Positions 17,460 through 26,232 of a DNA stretch of 64,000 bases are shown piece after piece. Source of the DNA: a bacterium (GTDB lineage: Bacteria; Planctomycetota; Planctomycetia; Planctomycetales; Planctomycetaceae); contig WGMU01000022.1 of assembly GCA_016124895.1 (NCBI GenBank), positions 29,625 through 93,624 of the forward strand. The letters are read 5' to 3'. A program made the position numbers and the translations under genes. The number at the start of each line of letters is the position of its first letter. Position 1 is the first letter of the stretch. The notes under the pieces were generated by a model that ran no database searches, had not been told where the DNA came from, and saw nothing but the letters and a program-made list of their open reading frames with translations.

Positions 17460-19709
17460 ATGATTCAGGATTTCTACACGCGTCACAGCAAGGCCATCAT
17501 CATCGCGATGTTTGTGTCGCTGGCTGTGCTGACCCCGCTTGCCGAATCGATTCCGCCGAACAACGACACCGAGACATGGCTGTCTGACGAAAGTGTAGCC
17601 AGGCAGGTTTACGAAGACTTCCGGTTCCATTTCGGCGGTGAAGAAGTCGTTCTGATCGCTCTTGAACGCGAACGTCATTCGGACGAATTCATAGAGGCAC
17701 TGTGTCGCCGCCTGGAACTTTTGAAGACAACTCGCGCAGTGTGGTCGCCGCAGCGACTTTCGCTGATGATGCAGGACTTCGGTGTCGATGCGGATGTCGC
17801 TGACGCTCGTCTGAAACGCATCGCGCTGTCGGAAGACGGAAAGCTGGCCGGTATCGCTGTTCTGCTCACAGCAGACGGACTACGTGATCGTGCCTCGGTG
17901 ATCGAGCACATCAACGGTGTTCTCAGCTACTGTCAGCTCGATGCCTCCGAACTGAAGATGACCGGGGCTCCGGTGATTATCGCGGAGCTGAACCGACTGG
18001 GTGGGAAGGAAGCCAACCAGGCGTACTTTGTTATCACCATGCTGATCTGCTCAGGTGTGCTGTGGCTGACGTTTGGCGAACTGAAGACAGCGGGTCTGAT
18101 CCTTGCCGAAACGGTCTGGGCTTTCCAATTCACACTTGCGGTCGTCTACTTCTGCGGCGGCGAGATGAATTTCATTCTCGATTCACTTCCCGTCATGGTG
18201 ATGGTTTTCACAATGGCGATTGCAATTCATTACCTATACCACTTCACTGCATATACAGATAAGCCCAACGCAATCGGAGCCACACTGCGAGAGGTTCTGT
18301 GGCCGTGCTTTCTGGCGATGCTGACGACAGCCATTGGCCTCGCCTCGCTTGGGATCAGTGATATCGGCCCTGTGCGACAGTTTGGAATTGCTACAGCGGG
18401 TGGGACAGTGGCTGCCTTTCTCGCCGGGCTCGGTATCACTCCAGCGATTCTGACGGTTTGCCCGCCGGTGAAGTTTGAACGTTCCTGCTGGCAGCGTCGC
18501 TTTCTCTGGCTGGCCGAAACACTGTATCTGCGGCGCAAACTGGTGACCGCCAGCGTCATTGGAATCGTGGCCGTGTGTGGCCTCGGAGTTTCGTGGATTC
18601 GTGCCGAGTTTGCTCCCTTGAAGTTCTTTCCGGAAACATCGCAGGTGCTTCAGGATACGCGGTTCCTGCAGGAACGGATGGCGAATACGGACTCGGTGGA
18701 AGTCGTCATCGACTTCGGAACAGAGCCGATCCCGGATGCAACGAAAGTCGACATCGTCCGCAGTCTCGAAGAGGACCTGCGGGCTGTTGAACGCGTGCCT
18801 GATGTCCTGTCCGCGGCGACGTTCCTGCCGGATCCACTGCCGCAGGGACTCGACCCCGCACTTCAGAAGATTCAGCGTTACGCTGCGGACAGCGACTTTA
18901 TCGGCGATGGTGGCCATTTGTGGCGAGTGTCAGCTCGCGTGCTCCCGGATGAAGATGAGTCAAAACAACAGATTTTCGAAGCAATCTCGCAGCAGATGAA
19001 TGTGCGGTCTGCTCAGCTCGGATATCCGATTATCTGTACTGGAATTGCCCCGCTGATCGAACGAGCGCAGCACGACATCTTCGATGGGTTCTGGAAGAGC
19101 GTCTTCACGGCATTCCTGCTGATCACTGCCGTCATGATGGTCTGTCTCCGCTCACCACTGGCTGCCGGCGTCGCGATGGTCCCGAACGTCACACCGATTC
19201 TACTGGTGTTCGGTTCGCTTGGCTGGATGGGCATTGCGACCGACATTGGTACCATGATGACGGGTAGTATTGCTCTGGGGATTGCTGTGGATGGAACTTT
19301 CCACTTCCTGACGCGCTATCGCGAAGTGTTCGAGCAGACGGGCGACTCACGCAGTGCGACGCGCGATGCCCTGATTACAACAGGGCCACCCATCGTTCAG
19401 GCAACGCTGATTACAGGGCTCGGAATGCTGGCACTGGGAATGAGCAATTTCGGTCCGACGTATCGCTTTGGAATTCTGATGGCCGTTTCGCTGGCCGTCG
19501 CGCTCGTTGGGGATCTCATCCTGCTGCCTTGCCTGTTGTACCTGCGTCCGAACCGCTCGACTCTGCAGGGCACCACTGATGGTCACGTCGACGAGACAGA
19601 AGGCGGAACCGTGGCCGCGGACCATCAGGTTGCCACTCCTCACGCCGACTTCGGCCAGAGAGCGGGTACCCTCGAACCCAGCGTCCTGAGATTTCGGCGG
19701 ACGGGCTGA
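17460..19709 (+). CDS. RND-superfamily / MMPL-type membrane exporter
   Basis: This is a 749-residue polytopic protein with the two-fold layout of RND proteins: TM1 at residues 11-28, a large periplasmic loop, a five-helix bundle at about residues 190-350, TM7 near 365, a second periplasmic loop, and a second bundle at about 555-690. Conserved stretches such as FTMAIAIHYLYHF and GIAVDGTFHFLTRYRE match the predicted-exporter group (COG1033/MMPL). The substrate is unknown; lipid or hopanoid-like export is typical of the group. The start at 17460 is chosen because it directly precedes the first helix; upstream in-frame sequence from 17223 is Cys/Arg-rich and implausible. Confidence 0.85.
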   Translation: MIQDFYTRHSKAIIIAMFVSLAVLTPLAESIPPNNDTETWLSDESVARQVYEDFRFHFGGEEVVLIALERERHSDEFIEALCRRLELLKTTRAVWSPQRLSLMMQDFGVDADVADARLKRIALSEDGKLAGIAVLLTADGLRDRASVIEHINGVLSYCQLDASELKMTGAPVIIAELNRLGGKEANQAYFVITMLICSGVLWLTFGELKTAGLILAETVWAFQFTLAVVYFCGGEMNFILDSLPVMVMVFTMAIAIHYLYHFTAYTDKPNAIGATLREVLWPCFLAMLTTAIGLASLGISDIGPVRQFGIATAGGTVAAFLAGLGITPAILTVCPPVKFERSCWQRRFLWLAETLYLRRKLVTASVIGIVAVCGLGVSWIRAEFAPLKFFPETSQVLQDTRFLQERMANTDSVEVVIDFGTEPIPDATKVDIVRSLEEDLRAVERVPDVLSAATFLPDPLPQGLDPALQKIQRYAADSDFIGDGGHLWRVSARVLPDEDESKQQIFEAISQQMNVRSAQLGYPIICTGIAPLIERAQHDIFDGFWKSVFTAFLLITAVMMVCLRSPLAAGVAMVPNVTPILLVFGSLGWMGIATDIGTMMTGSIALGIAVDGTFHFLTRYREVFEQTGDSRSATRDALITTGPPIVQATLITGLGMLALGMSNFGPTYRFGILMAVSLAVALVGDLILLPCLLYLRPNRSTLQGTTDGHVDETEGGTVAADHQVATPHADFGQRAGTLEPSVLRFRRTG

Positions 19710-19838
19710 CTGATGCTCGCAGGTGGTGCTCCACGCCCCGCGGTGACTGTTACTTTCTGACAGGACGGTCGGAATCCGGCGATTGACTTGCCAGGATCGG
19801 GCGTCGTCAAACCCTGTCATGGAAAGTGAGGAGTTCTC

Positions 19839-21170
19839 ATGTCGCCGTTCAATTCGCATCGTCAGGTCAGCCGTCGTTTGTTTCAACATTCTCTACTGGC
19901 CGTCGCCTTTGGTGGAACGGGAGTGCTCAGTTATCTGCATGGCCAGGACCAGAGAACTCGCAGTGCAGGTTCGTCGCAGTCGGCAGGCGCTGATGCCCGC
20001 TACGGGAACGAGCAGAGAATTGACCATTCGTCAGTTGAGGACATTCCGCATCGCCGCGAGCGGATTCGAGTCACGAAGTTCGAAACATTTCTCGTCCAGC
20101 CTCGCTGGCTGTTTCTGAAGGTTCATACGGATGCCGGACTGGTCGGCTGGGGTGAGCCGATCGTCGAAGGCCGGGCGAAGACCTGCGCCGCCGCTGTTGA
20201 AGAGATCGGTCGCTATCTGATTGGAAAGGACCCGCGCGACATCGTCCATCACTGGCAGGCGATGTACCGGCACGCGTTCTATCGGGGTGGCCCGGTCCTC
20301 ACGAGCGCAATCAGCGGTATCGATCAGGCGCTGTGGGACATCAAAGGCAAGGCACTCGGCATTCCCGTTTACGAACTGCTGGGTGGGCCGACGCGTAGCC
20401 GCGTTCGCGTCTACGCGCACGTGAAAAATGACCCCGAACTTTTGAAGCAGCGGAAGTCCGAGGGCTTTCGAGCATTTAAGACCGGAGTGCTGAACGGCAC
20501 GGACGCGGGCATGGTCGCGTCCCGCCAGTTCATTCGCGAAGCTGCCGACAACTTTGCAGCCCTGCGCGAAGCTGGCGGTGATGATGTCGATATTGGTATC
20601 GACTTTCACGGAGCGATTACTCCGCAGACGGCGAAACTGTTGATCAAAGCACTCGAACCCCACCAGCCGTTGTTTATTGAAGAGCCGATCGCCTGCCAGC
20701 ATGTCGATCTGATGGCCGGGATCGCTCGCGGAACGCATCTGCCGATCGCAACCGGCGAGCGCATCTTCACGAAGTGGGGCTTCCGCGAAATTCTCGAAAA
20801 GGGTGCCGCGACTATTCTGCAGCCAGACCTGTGCCACGCGGGTGGGATCACCGAGTGTCGACTGATTGCCGGCATGGCCGAGGCGTATTACGCCGCCATC
20901 GCGCCGCACAATCCACTCGGACCAATCTCACTGGCATCGGGCATCCAGCTCGCCGCGGCGATTCCGAACTTTCTGTGTCAGGAGCAGGTCAGTCTCGGCG
21001 AGGGTTACCTCAAGCAGCCATTTGTCGTGAAAGACGGCTACGTCGAGTTGCCGACCGCTCCGGGTCTGGGTATCGAAGTCGACGAGGCCGCGCTGCAGGA
21101 CAAGCTCGGTCACGACTGGATCAACAAACAGACGTTCGACCGGCGTGACGGTTCGGTCCTCGACTGGTAA
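19839..21170 (+). CDS. Tat-exported galactonate dehydratase-like enolase-superfamily enzyme
   Basis: This 443-residue protein closely follows E. coli D-galactonate dehydratase in pattern. The mandelate-racemase N-domain contains LKVHTDAGLVGWGEP. The barrel carries metal ligands in GIDFHG, FIEEP and TGERIF, a catalytic His in APHNPLGP, and the terminal acid in QEQVSLGEG. The reaction would be dehydration of a sugar acid to its 2-keto-3-deoxy form. Unusually, about 70 extra N-terminal residues include a twin-arginine-like signal (SRRLFQHSLLAVAFGG), implying export. The acid-sugar specificity could differ from galactonate. Confidence 0.85.
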   Translation: MSPFNSHRQVSRRLFQHSLLAVAFGGTGVLSYLHGQDQRTRSAGSSQSAGADARYGNEQRIDHSSVEDIPHRRERIRVTKFETFLVQPRWLFLKVHTDAGLVGWGEPIVEGRAKTCAAAVEEIGRYLIGKDPRDIVHHWQAMYRHAFYRGGPVLTSAISGIDQALWDIKGKALGIPVYELLGGPTRSRVRVYAHVKNDPELLKQRKSEGFRAFKTGVLNGTDAGMVASRQFIREAADNFAALREAGGDDVDIGIDFHGAITPQTAKLLIKALEPHQPLFIEEPIACQHVDLMAGIARGTHLPIATGERIFTKWGFREILEKGAATILQPDLCHAGGITECRLIAGMAEAYYAAIAPHNPLGPISLASGIQLAAAIPNFLCQEQVSLGEGYLKQPFVVKDGYVELPTAPGLGIEVDEAALQDKLGHDWINKQTFDRRDGSVLDW

Positions 21171-21265
21171 ACGCGGATTGCGTTTGCTTCGTGGCGAAAC
21201 AAGACTTCCCGCAGTCTTTGAGCGTCTGCCTGCCACGCGGGCTCAGGGCCTGCCAGTATAGGACG

Positions 21266-22930
21266 ATGGAGCGCCGCATCGTGGAGACGCAGACAACTCG
21301 GTTGGATGACTCGACACAGCCGCACGACTCGACACAGCCGCACGACTCGCCGCCGCGCCGACCGCTCACCGAGCGGTATTGCGGACAGGACGTCCAGCCG
21401 GCAAAGCTCCGCGAGATTGTCTCGCTGCTGCTGATCGTTGTTCTTGCCGATCAGACCATCTATCGCGGCCAGGGCGACTCAGGTTACGCCGCGCTGTTCG
21501 CCGGTCTGCCACTGCTGGTTCTGCTGGGAGCCGTTCGGCGTCGAATGCTCCGCGTCCAGTGGCTGATGGCACTGCTGCTGGCCGGCGTTGTCTCGCGGCT
21601 GGTCTGGTGCGGAAATCCGGGAGCGGTCGTTGTCGGAGGGTTTCTGGTTGTCTGCTTTGGAATGGCTCAATGCGGAGTGACGCCGTGGGTGCTGCATGCG
21701 TTCGTGTTTGCCTCGCGCTTGATCGCTGCCGGGCATCGAGCCCTGTCCGAATACTGGCAGCTTCTGTCGCGCTGGTCGCCGGCCCTTCCACGCGGCGGGC
21801 TGCTCGCTGTTGTTTTTCCAGCCGTGACGCTGGCCCTGTTCGGACTGATCTTCGCACTCGCCAATCCTGATCTGCTGGCCACGATCAGCAGCAATCTCGA
21901 ACGCATTGCCCGCGTCTTGAATCAGTGGCTGGTCGATTTCACTCCGAGCCCGTTTGAGATTCTCTTCTGGATCGGTGCAGCCTGGCTGGCCTCCGGAGTG
22001 CTGCGGCCGTCACTTGATGACGCTCAGAACGAGTTTTCGCGCGTCGACGTCAGAGAGTCTGGTCGACCGGCTGAAGCTCCCTTGTACGCCGCGTTTCGGA
22101 ACACGCTGGTTTCGGTCATCGCGTTATTTGTCGTGTATCTCGTATTCGAGATTCAGACGCTGTGGTTCCGCGAGTTTCCACAGGGCTTCCACTATTCGGG
22201 TTACGCGCACGAAGGAGCGGCCTGGCTCACAGTTGCTCTGGGGCTGGCGACCGGGTTGCTCTCGCTGATTTTCCGTGGGCAGGTGCTCTCCGATCCGCGT
22301 GTCGGTCGGCTGAGAATCCTCGCCTGGTCGTGGTCTGCACTGAATCTGCTGCTGGCAGTCGCAGTGATTCACCGGCTGCTGATTTATGTCGACTTCAACG
22401 GGATGACCCGGATGCGCACGGTCGGCTTCCTCGGGATCAGCTCGGTCATCGTCGGTTTTCTGCTTGTCGTCGCGAAGATCGTCCGGCAGCAGACGTTTCG
22501 CTGGCTGATCCGTCGGCACCTGTGGACCGTGACGTTCGCCGCGTATCTCTACTGCGTCCTGCCTGTCGACGCCTGGGTCAATCAGTACAACGTCCGTCGG
22601 ATTCTGAATGGCGATCCCGCACCCTGCGTCCAGATCAGCGAGCATCCGACAAGTACTGAAGGCGTGCTGCAGTTGTTCCCGCTGCTGGAGTGCGACAACG
22701 CGATCATCCGCGACGGCGTGTCCGCGATGCTCTCGCGCGAGCTGGCAGCGGAGCGTCGACATCGCGAGAAGACCGGACTGCTTCATTGGACTGCGTACCA
22801 GTGTGCCGACGACCGGCTGCTGGAACGACTCGAACAGCAGGCGGCTCGCTGGCCATTGGACGCCGGCGCTGCCAGGAAGCGAGTGGATGCTCTTGACCGT
22901 TTCCATACCTATGCGTGGCAGTGGTTCTGA
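21266..22930 (+). CDS. DUF4173/DUF4153-type polytopic membrane protein
   Basis: This protein of about 554 residues has a short hydrophilic N-terminus and roughly 12 predicted membrane helices, followed by a soluble C-terminal tail of about 130 residues. The internal pattern FRNTLVSVIALFVVYLVFEIQTLWFREFPQGFHYSGYAHEGAAWLTVAL resembles DUF4173 proteins, whose function is not known. The ATG at 21266 follows a GGA-like sequence. A GTG at 21191 would add 25 residues. The N-terminal region carries a perfect 18-base tandem duplication encoding DSTQPH twice. No operon partner is evident. Confidence 0.75.
   Translation: MERRIVETQTTRLDDSTQPHDSTQPHDSPPRRPLTERYCGQDVQPAKLREIVSLLLIVVLADQTIYRGQGDSGYAALFAGLPLLVLLGAVRRRMLRVQWLMALLLAGVVSRLVWCGNPGAVVVGGFLVVCFGMAQCGVTPWVLHAFVFASRLIAAGHRALSEYWQLLSRWSPALPRGGLLAVVFPAVTLALFGLIFALANPDLLATISSNLERIARVLNQWLVDFTPSPFEILFWIGAAWLASGVLRPSLDDAQNEFSRVDVRESGRPAEAPLYAAFRNTLVSVIALFVVYLVFEIQTLWFREFPQGFHYSGYAHEGAAWLTVALGLATGLLSLIFRGQVLSDPRVGRLRILAWSWSALNLLLAVAVIHRLLIYVDFNGMTRMRTVGFLGISSVIVGFLLVVAKIVRQQTFRWLIRRHLWTVTFAAYLYCVLPVDAWVNQYNVRRILNGDPAPCVQISEHPTSTEGVLQLFPLLECDNAIIRDGVSAMLSRELAAERRHREKTGLLHWTAYQCADDRLLERLEQQAARWPLDAGAARKRVDALDRFHTYAWQWF
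21308..21343 (+). repeat. 18-bp perfect tandem duplication inside the DUF4173 gene
   Basis: GACTCGACACAGCCGCAC occurs at 21308-21325 and again at 21326-21343. It is in frame and encodes two DSTQPH units in the hydrophilic N-terminal tail, so copy-number change would not shift the frame. Confidence 0.9.
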
Positions 22931-23183
22931 CCGGCCTGCAGGTTCAGCGCAAAGTGGTCCCGGAAACTCGCGAATAGACACTGAGGTGCAGAGGTTTGAA
23001 GTCGATGAGAGTGCTCTGCGTCCTGGCGTGAGAATTGACGTGCAGCTTTGGAAAGCATCGATCTGTCTGGAAAGAGATCAGCTCCGGTCGATGGGAATCC
23101 GCCGCCAGCCGCTGCTAGAATCCGCGGCTCTTCGTTTTCGGACCTCACACCGCAGAACCCATCTGACAGAAGGAGTTCCCGCC

Positions 23184-24692
23184 ATGTCCAGAATCACTCG
23201 TCGTCGTTTCGTCAAACAGTCGGCCGCTGCGGCATCCGCCGTGCTGGCTGCTCCGTATATCGCGCGTTCTCAGGATGCAAACTCGAAGCTGGGAGCCTGC
23301 GTCGTTGGTTGCGGCGGTCGCGGTGGCAGCCACATTGGAGCGTACCTGGGGGACTCGCGAACGGACATCGTCGCCATTGTCGAAGTCGACTCGAAGATCG
23401 CCGACTCCCGCGCCGACCTGATTGCCGGCAAGCAGGGCTTCAAGCCGAAAGTCTTCACCGATATGCGGGAAGCGTTCGAGTTGCCCGGCGTCGACCTCGT
23501 CAGCACGGCAACTCCGAACCACTGGCACGCGCTGGTCGGTGTCTGGGCGATGCAGGCCGGCAAGGATGCGTATGTTGAAAAGCCCGTCAGCCATAACGTC
23601 TGGGAAGGAGCCGCGCTGGTCGCTGCTTCCCGCAAGTATGACCGAATGTGTCAGGTCGGAACGCAGTGCCGGTCGAGCACGGCCTGCCGCGACGCGGTGC
23701 AGTTCATTGCTGACGGTGGCATCGGCGAAGTGAACTTCGCTCGCGGTCTGTGCTACAAACGCCGCAAGTCAATTGGTCCGCTGGGCGATTACCCGATCCC
23801 GCCGAATGTCGACTTCAATTTCTGGAGCGGCCCGGCGACGTACACTGACCCCAGGCTGACCCGCGAGAAGTTCCATTACGACTGGCACTGGCAGCGCCAT
23901 TACGGCAACGGCGACCTCGGCAATCAGGGGCCACATCAGACCGACGTAGCCCGCTGGGGTCTCGGTATCGACAGCCATCCGAACACGATCGTCTCGTACG
24001 GCGGCCGGCTCGGTTACCAGGCTGAACGTAAGGACGAGAACTACGTCGACGCAGGCGACACGCCGAATACAATCGTCACCGTGTACGACTACGGCAAGAA
24101 GTCGATCGTGTTCGAGACTCGCGGCCTGAGCGTCGATGATTCGGACGACGAGGAACTCAACACCCTCTTCAAGAGCACGAAGGGCAACAAGATCGGCGTC
24201 GTTTTCTACGGGTCCGAAGGTTACGTCGTCCAGGTGACATACGGGCACTGCATTGCGTACGACAAGGACTTGAAAGTGATCAAGGAGTTCAAGGGTGGCG
24301 AAAACCATTTCGGAAACTTCGTCAGCGCCTGCATCAGCCGCAACCGCGATGAACTGAACGGCGAAGTCCGCGAAGGCCACCTGTCCGCGTCGATGGCACA
24401 CCTGGGAACGATTTCGTACTTCCTCGGTGAGCAGAACAAGGTGTCGATCGCCGAAGCTCAGAAGGTGCTGGAAGGCGTCAAGAGCCTCGACGACAACGCC
24501 GCGACGCTGGATCGAACGGTCAAGCACCTGAAGAAGAACGGAGTCGATCTGGAGAAGTACCCGATCGCGTTCGGCCCGGCGTTGAAATTCGATCCGGAGA
24601 AGGAAGTCTTCATCGACAATCCGAAGGCCGACAAGTACCTGACTCGCGAATACCGCGAGCCCTTTGTCTGCCCCACCGCGGACAAGGTCTGA
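23184..24692 (+). CDS. Tat-exported Gfo/Idh/MocA family oxidoreductase
   Basis: This 502-residue protein has a twin-arginine signal (RRRFVKQSAAAASAVLAAP) and a mature GFO_IDH_MocA fold. The Rossmann motif is CVVGCGGRGGSHIGAY. The catalytic EKP lies in DAYVEKPVSHN, and the region GPHQTDVARWGLG lies in the second domain. Members reduce or oxidise sugars using tightly bound NAD(P). Exported versions are expanded in planctomycetes and are thought to act on glycan-derived compounds. The ATG at 23184 has AGAAGGAG 8 bases upstream. A strong hairpin follows the gene. Confidence 0.9.
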   Translation: MSRITRRRFVKQSAAAASAVLAAPYIARSQDANSKLGACVVGCGGRGGSHIGAYLGDSRTDIVAIVEVDSKIADSRADLIAGKQGFKPKVFTDMREAFELPGVDLVSTATPNHWHALVGVWAMQAGKDAYVEKPVSHNVWEGAALVAASRKYDRMCQVGTQCRSSTACRDAVQFIADGGIGEVNFARGLCYKRRKSIGPLGDYPIPPNVDFNFWSGPATYTDPRLTREKFHYDWHWQRHYGNGDLGNQGPHQTDVARWGLGIDSHPNTIVSYGGRLGYQAERKDENYVDAGDTPNTIVTVYDYGKKSIVFETRGLSVDDSDDEELNTLFKSTKGNKIGVVFYGSEGYVVQVTYGHCIAYDKDLKVIKEFKGGENHFGNFVSACISRNRDELNGEVREGHLSASMAHLGTISYFLGEQNKVSIAEAQKVLEGVKSLDDNAATLDRTVKHLKKNGVDLEKYPIAFGPALKFDPEKEVFIDNPKADKYLTREYREPFVCPTADKV

Positions 24693-24739
24693 ACGGAGTC
24701 CGTCTGACGGCTCTCAGTCGACACTGTCGCTGAATGAAG

Positions 24740-24775
24740 AAGTCACCCGGTTGCTGCTGCGGCCGGGTGACTTTT
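24740..24775 (+). terminator. Rho-independent terminator after the Gfo/Idh/MocA gene
   Basis: AAGTCACCCGG at 24740-24750 pairs perfectly with CCGGGTGACTT at 24763-24773 (11 bp, 12-base loop), ending in TTTT. It lies 48 bases after the stop codon. Confidence 0.75.
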
Positions 24776-24956
24776 GGCTGGGATAGAAGACAATAAGGGA
24801 ACGAAGGAGACCAGTAGAATCGTTCTTCTTGTCTTCGTTGCCTTCTGATGAGTTGCTTTGACAGGACGAGCTTCCGTTGCACTGACTCACGCATGGTTTG
24901 AGTAAAACGCGGCAAATCCAGCTTCCGACAAACGGGATGCGTTCTCACCCCGCAAA

Positions 24957-26213
24957 TCAGTAAAGCGGCAGAATCGTCATCGGCAGGTTGAGCCGCTTTC
25001 CACCGCGGATCAGATTGATCGTGACGCGGTCTCCGGCGACGTAGTGGCGTCGGACATAGATCTCGAAGTCGTAAGCCTCCATGTCGAGCTTGCGATCATC
25101 GAACCCGAGAATGATGTCGCCGGGTTTGACGCCGGCCGGCTGAGCCTGTCGGTGAATCTTCTCTCGATGCCGAAATGCGAGTTGCGTTGGAGTCAGGCCG
25201 AGCTGCTTGCGTTCTTTCGCAGTCAGATCGGTGCCGTAAAGGCGTGGGAGGCCGACGTACTGCTGCAGCGACGGCCGCCAGGAAATGTCCGAGCGTCTCC
25301 AGTCGGCAGGCAGATTCAGTTCGCTGGTCATCTCGCGGCCAGCTCGTTGCCAGACGATCGAAATGCGGCCCTGCTGCGGTGACCTGTCGAGTGCGAACTG
25401 AGCATCGGCGATAGAACGCACGCGGAAGCCGTTCAGCGAGTCGATCAGGTCGTCGGTCTGCAGCCCTGATTGCTCAGCGGGCGAATCGGCCACAATCCGC
25501 GTGACTTCGTTGCCGCGATCGATGTTCAGCGAGAATCCGACATTTTCCGTTGGCGGATACCGGAACAGGTCCGACTGCTTCCAGACGCCTGTGGATTGAG
25601 CTTCCTCACGGAGAATCTCTTTGACGTCGTGGCAGTGAATGCAGCCGCGTCGCTCGCGCGAGGCTTCGAGATCGCGAATCCACAAAGGTTCGTGCTGCGG
25701 AGCGACCGGTTGTTCGGCGGCTGCAGGCACGCTGCGACTTCGGTGCAGAGTCTGCGCTGTCTGCATCGCGTATCGCAGTCCGGCCAGCGACTGTAGCGAC
25801 TCGGCGCTCAGCGCGTTGCGGGCGCCGTAACGGCCGAGAATCTGCTGCTGTCCGTCGATGAAGAAGATCGCAAACGTCTGGTCGTAATCGAACTCGAAGA
25901 TGCGCAGGTCAGAGTGCTCGATCTGGGTCAGGCGAACGAGAACGAAGTCCTCAGCGAGATCGCTGATCTGGTCGAGACGAACAACCTGCTCGTCGAATTC
26001 ACGGCAGTCCAGTCAGGGAACGCAGCGAAAAACCAGCATGATTGGCTTACTCTCCCGCTGAGCCGTCGCCAGAGCACCGCGGTAATCGCCGGTCCAGAGA
26101 CGCTCGGGATTACGTCGCGTCTCAGGCTGTGCAAACGAGGACGCCGGTGTGATCAGTAGAAAAGCAAACAGCAGGGCGAGCGGCAGTCCGCGCAGAATAC
26201 GATCGAGAATCAT
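24957..26213 (-). CDS. Candidate selenoprotein: Sec-thioredoxin, CxxCH motif and two PDZ domains
   Basis: One continuous 418-codon frame is interrupted only by TGA at codon 67 (26015-26013). Domains in order are: signal peptide (residues 1-28); thioredoxin-like domain (about 35-150) with IMLVFRCVP-U-LDC, where U67 aligns with the nucleophilic Cys of WCxxC and C70 is the resolving Cys; a CIHCH haem-c-type motif at 191-195; PDZ1 at about 220-300; and PDZ2 at about 330-418. I checked all 82 codons between the TGA and the next in-frame ATG (25766): none is a stop and the translation is thioredoxin-like (RLDQISDLAEDFVLVRLTQIE is seen in pieces). A SECIS-like stem follows the TGA. It begins 19 bases after the DUF1501 stop, so the two are probably co-transcribed. 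The alternative is a Cys-to-stop mutation (TGC to TGA). Function inferred: exported thiol/selenol redox protein. Confidence 0.8.
25976..26015 (-). promoter_or_regulatory. SECIS-like element: recoding TGA plus GGU-capped stem-loop
   Basis: The TGA is at 26015-26013. After 18 bases, GACGAGCA (25994-25987) pairs over 8 bp, including one G-U pair, with TGTTCGTC (25983-25976), leaving a GGT loop (25986-25984). The loop G lies 27 bases after the TGA. Bacterial SECIS elements are described as stems whose small apical loop begins with G, often GU, roughly 16-37 bases past the UGA. The stem is in coding sequence, as expected for bacteria. Confidence 0.7.
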
Positions 26214-26232
26214 GATTCAGTGTATGGTGATC

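Noticed and set aside
21308..21343. CRISPR-like repeat
   Set aside because: Only two directly adjacent copies with no spacers, inside a coding sequence.
24957..26213. Reading the TGA-interrupted thioredoxin/PDZ gene as a pseudogene or as two genes
   Set aside because: There is only one disruption in 418 codons, it falls exactly on the redox cysteine position, coding quality continues on both sides, a SECIS-like stem follows, and the downstream part has no ribosome site or natural start at 25766. It remains the main alternative.
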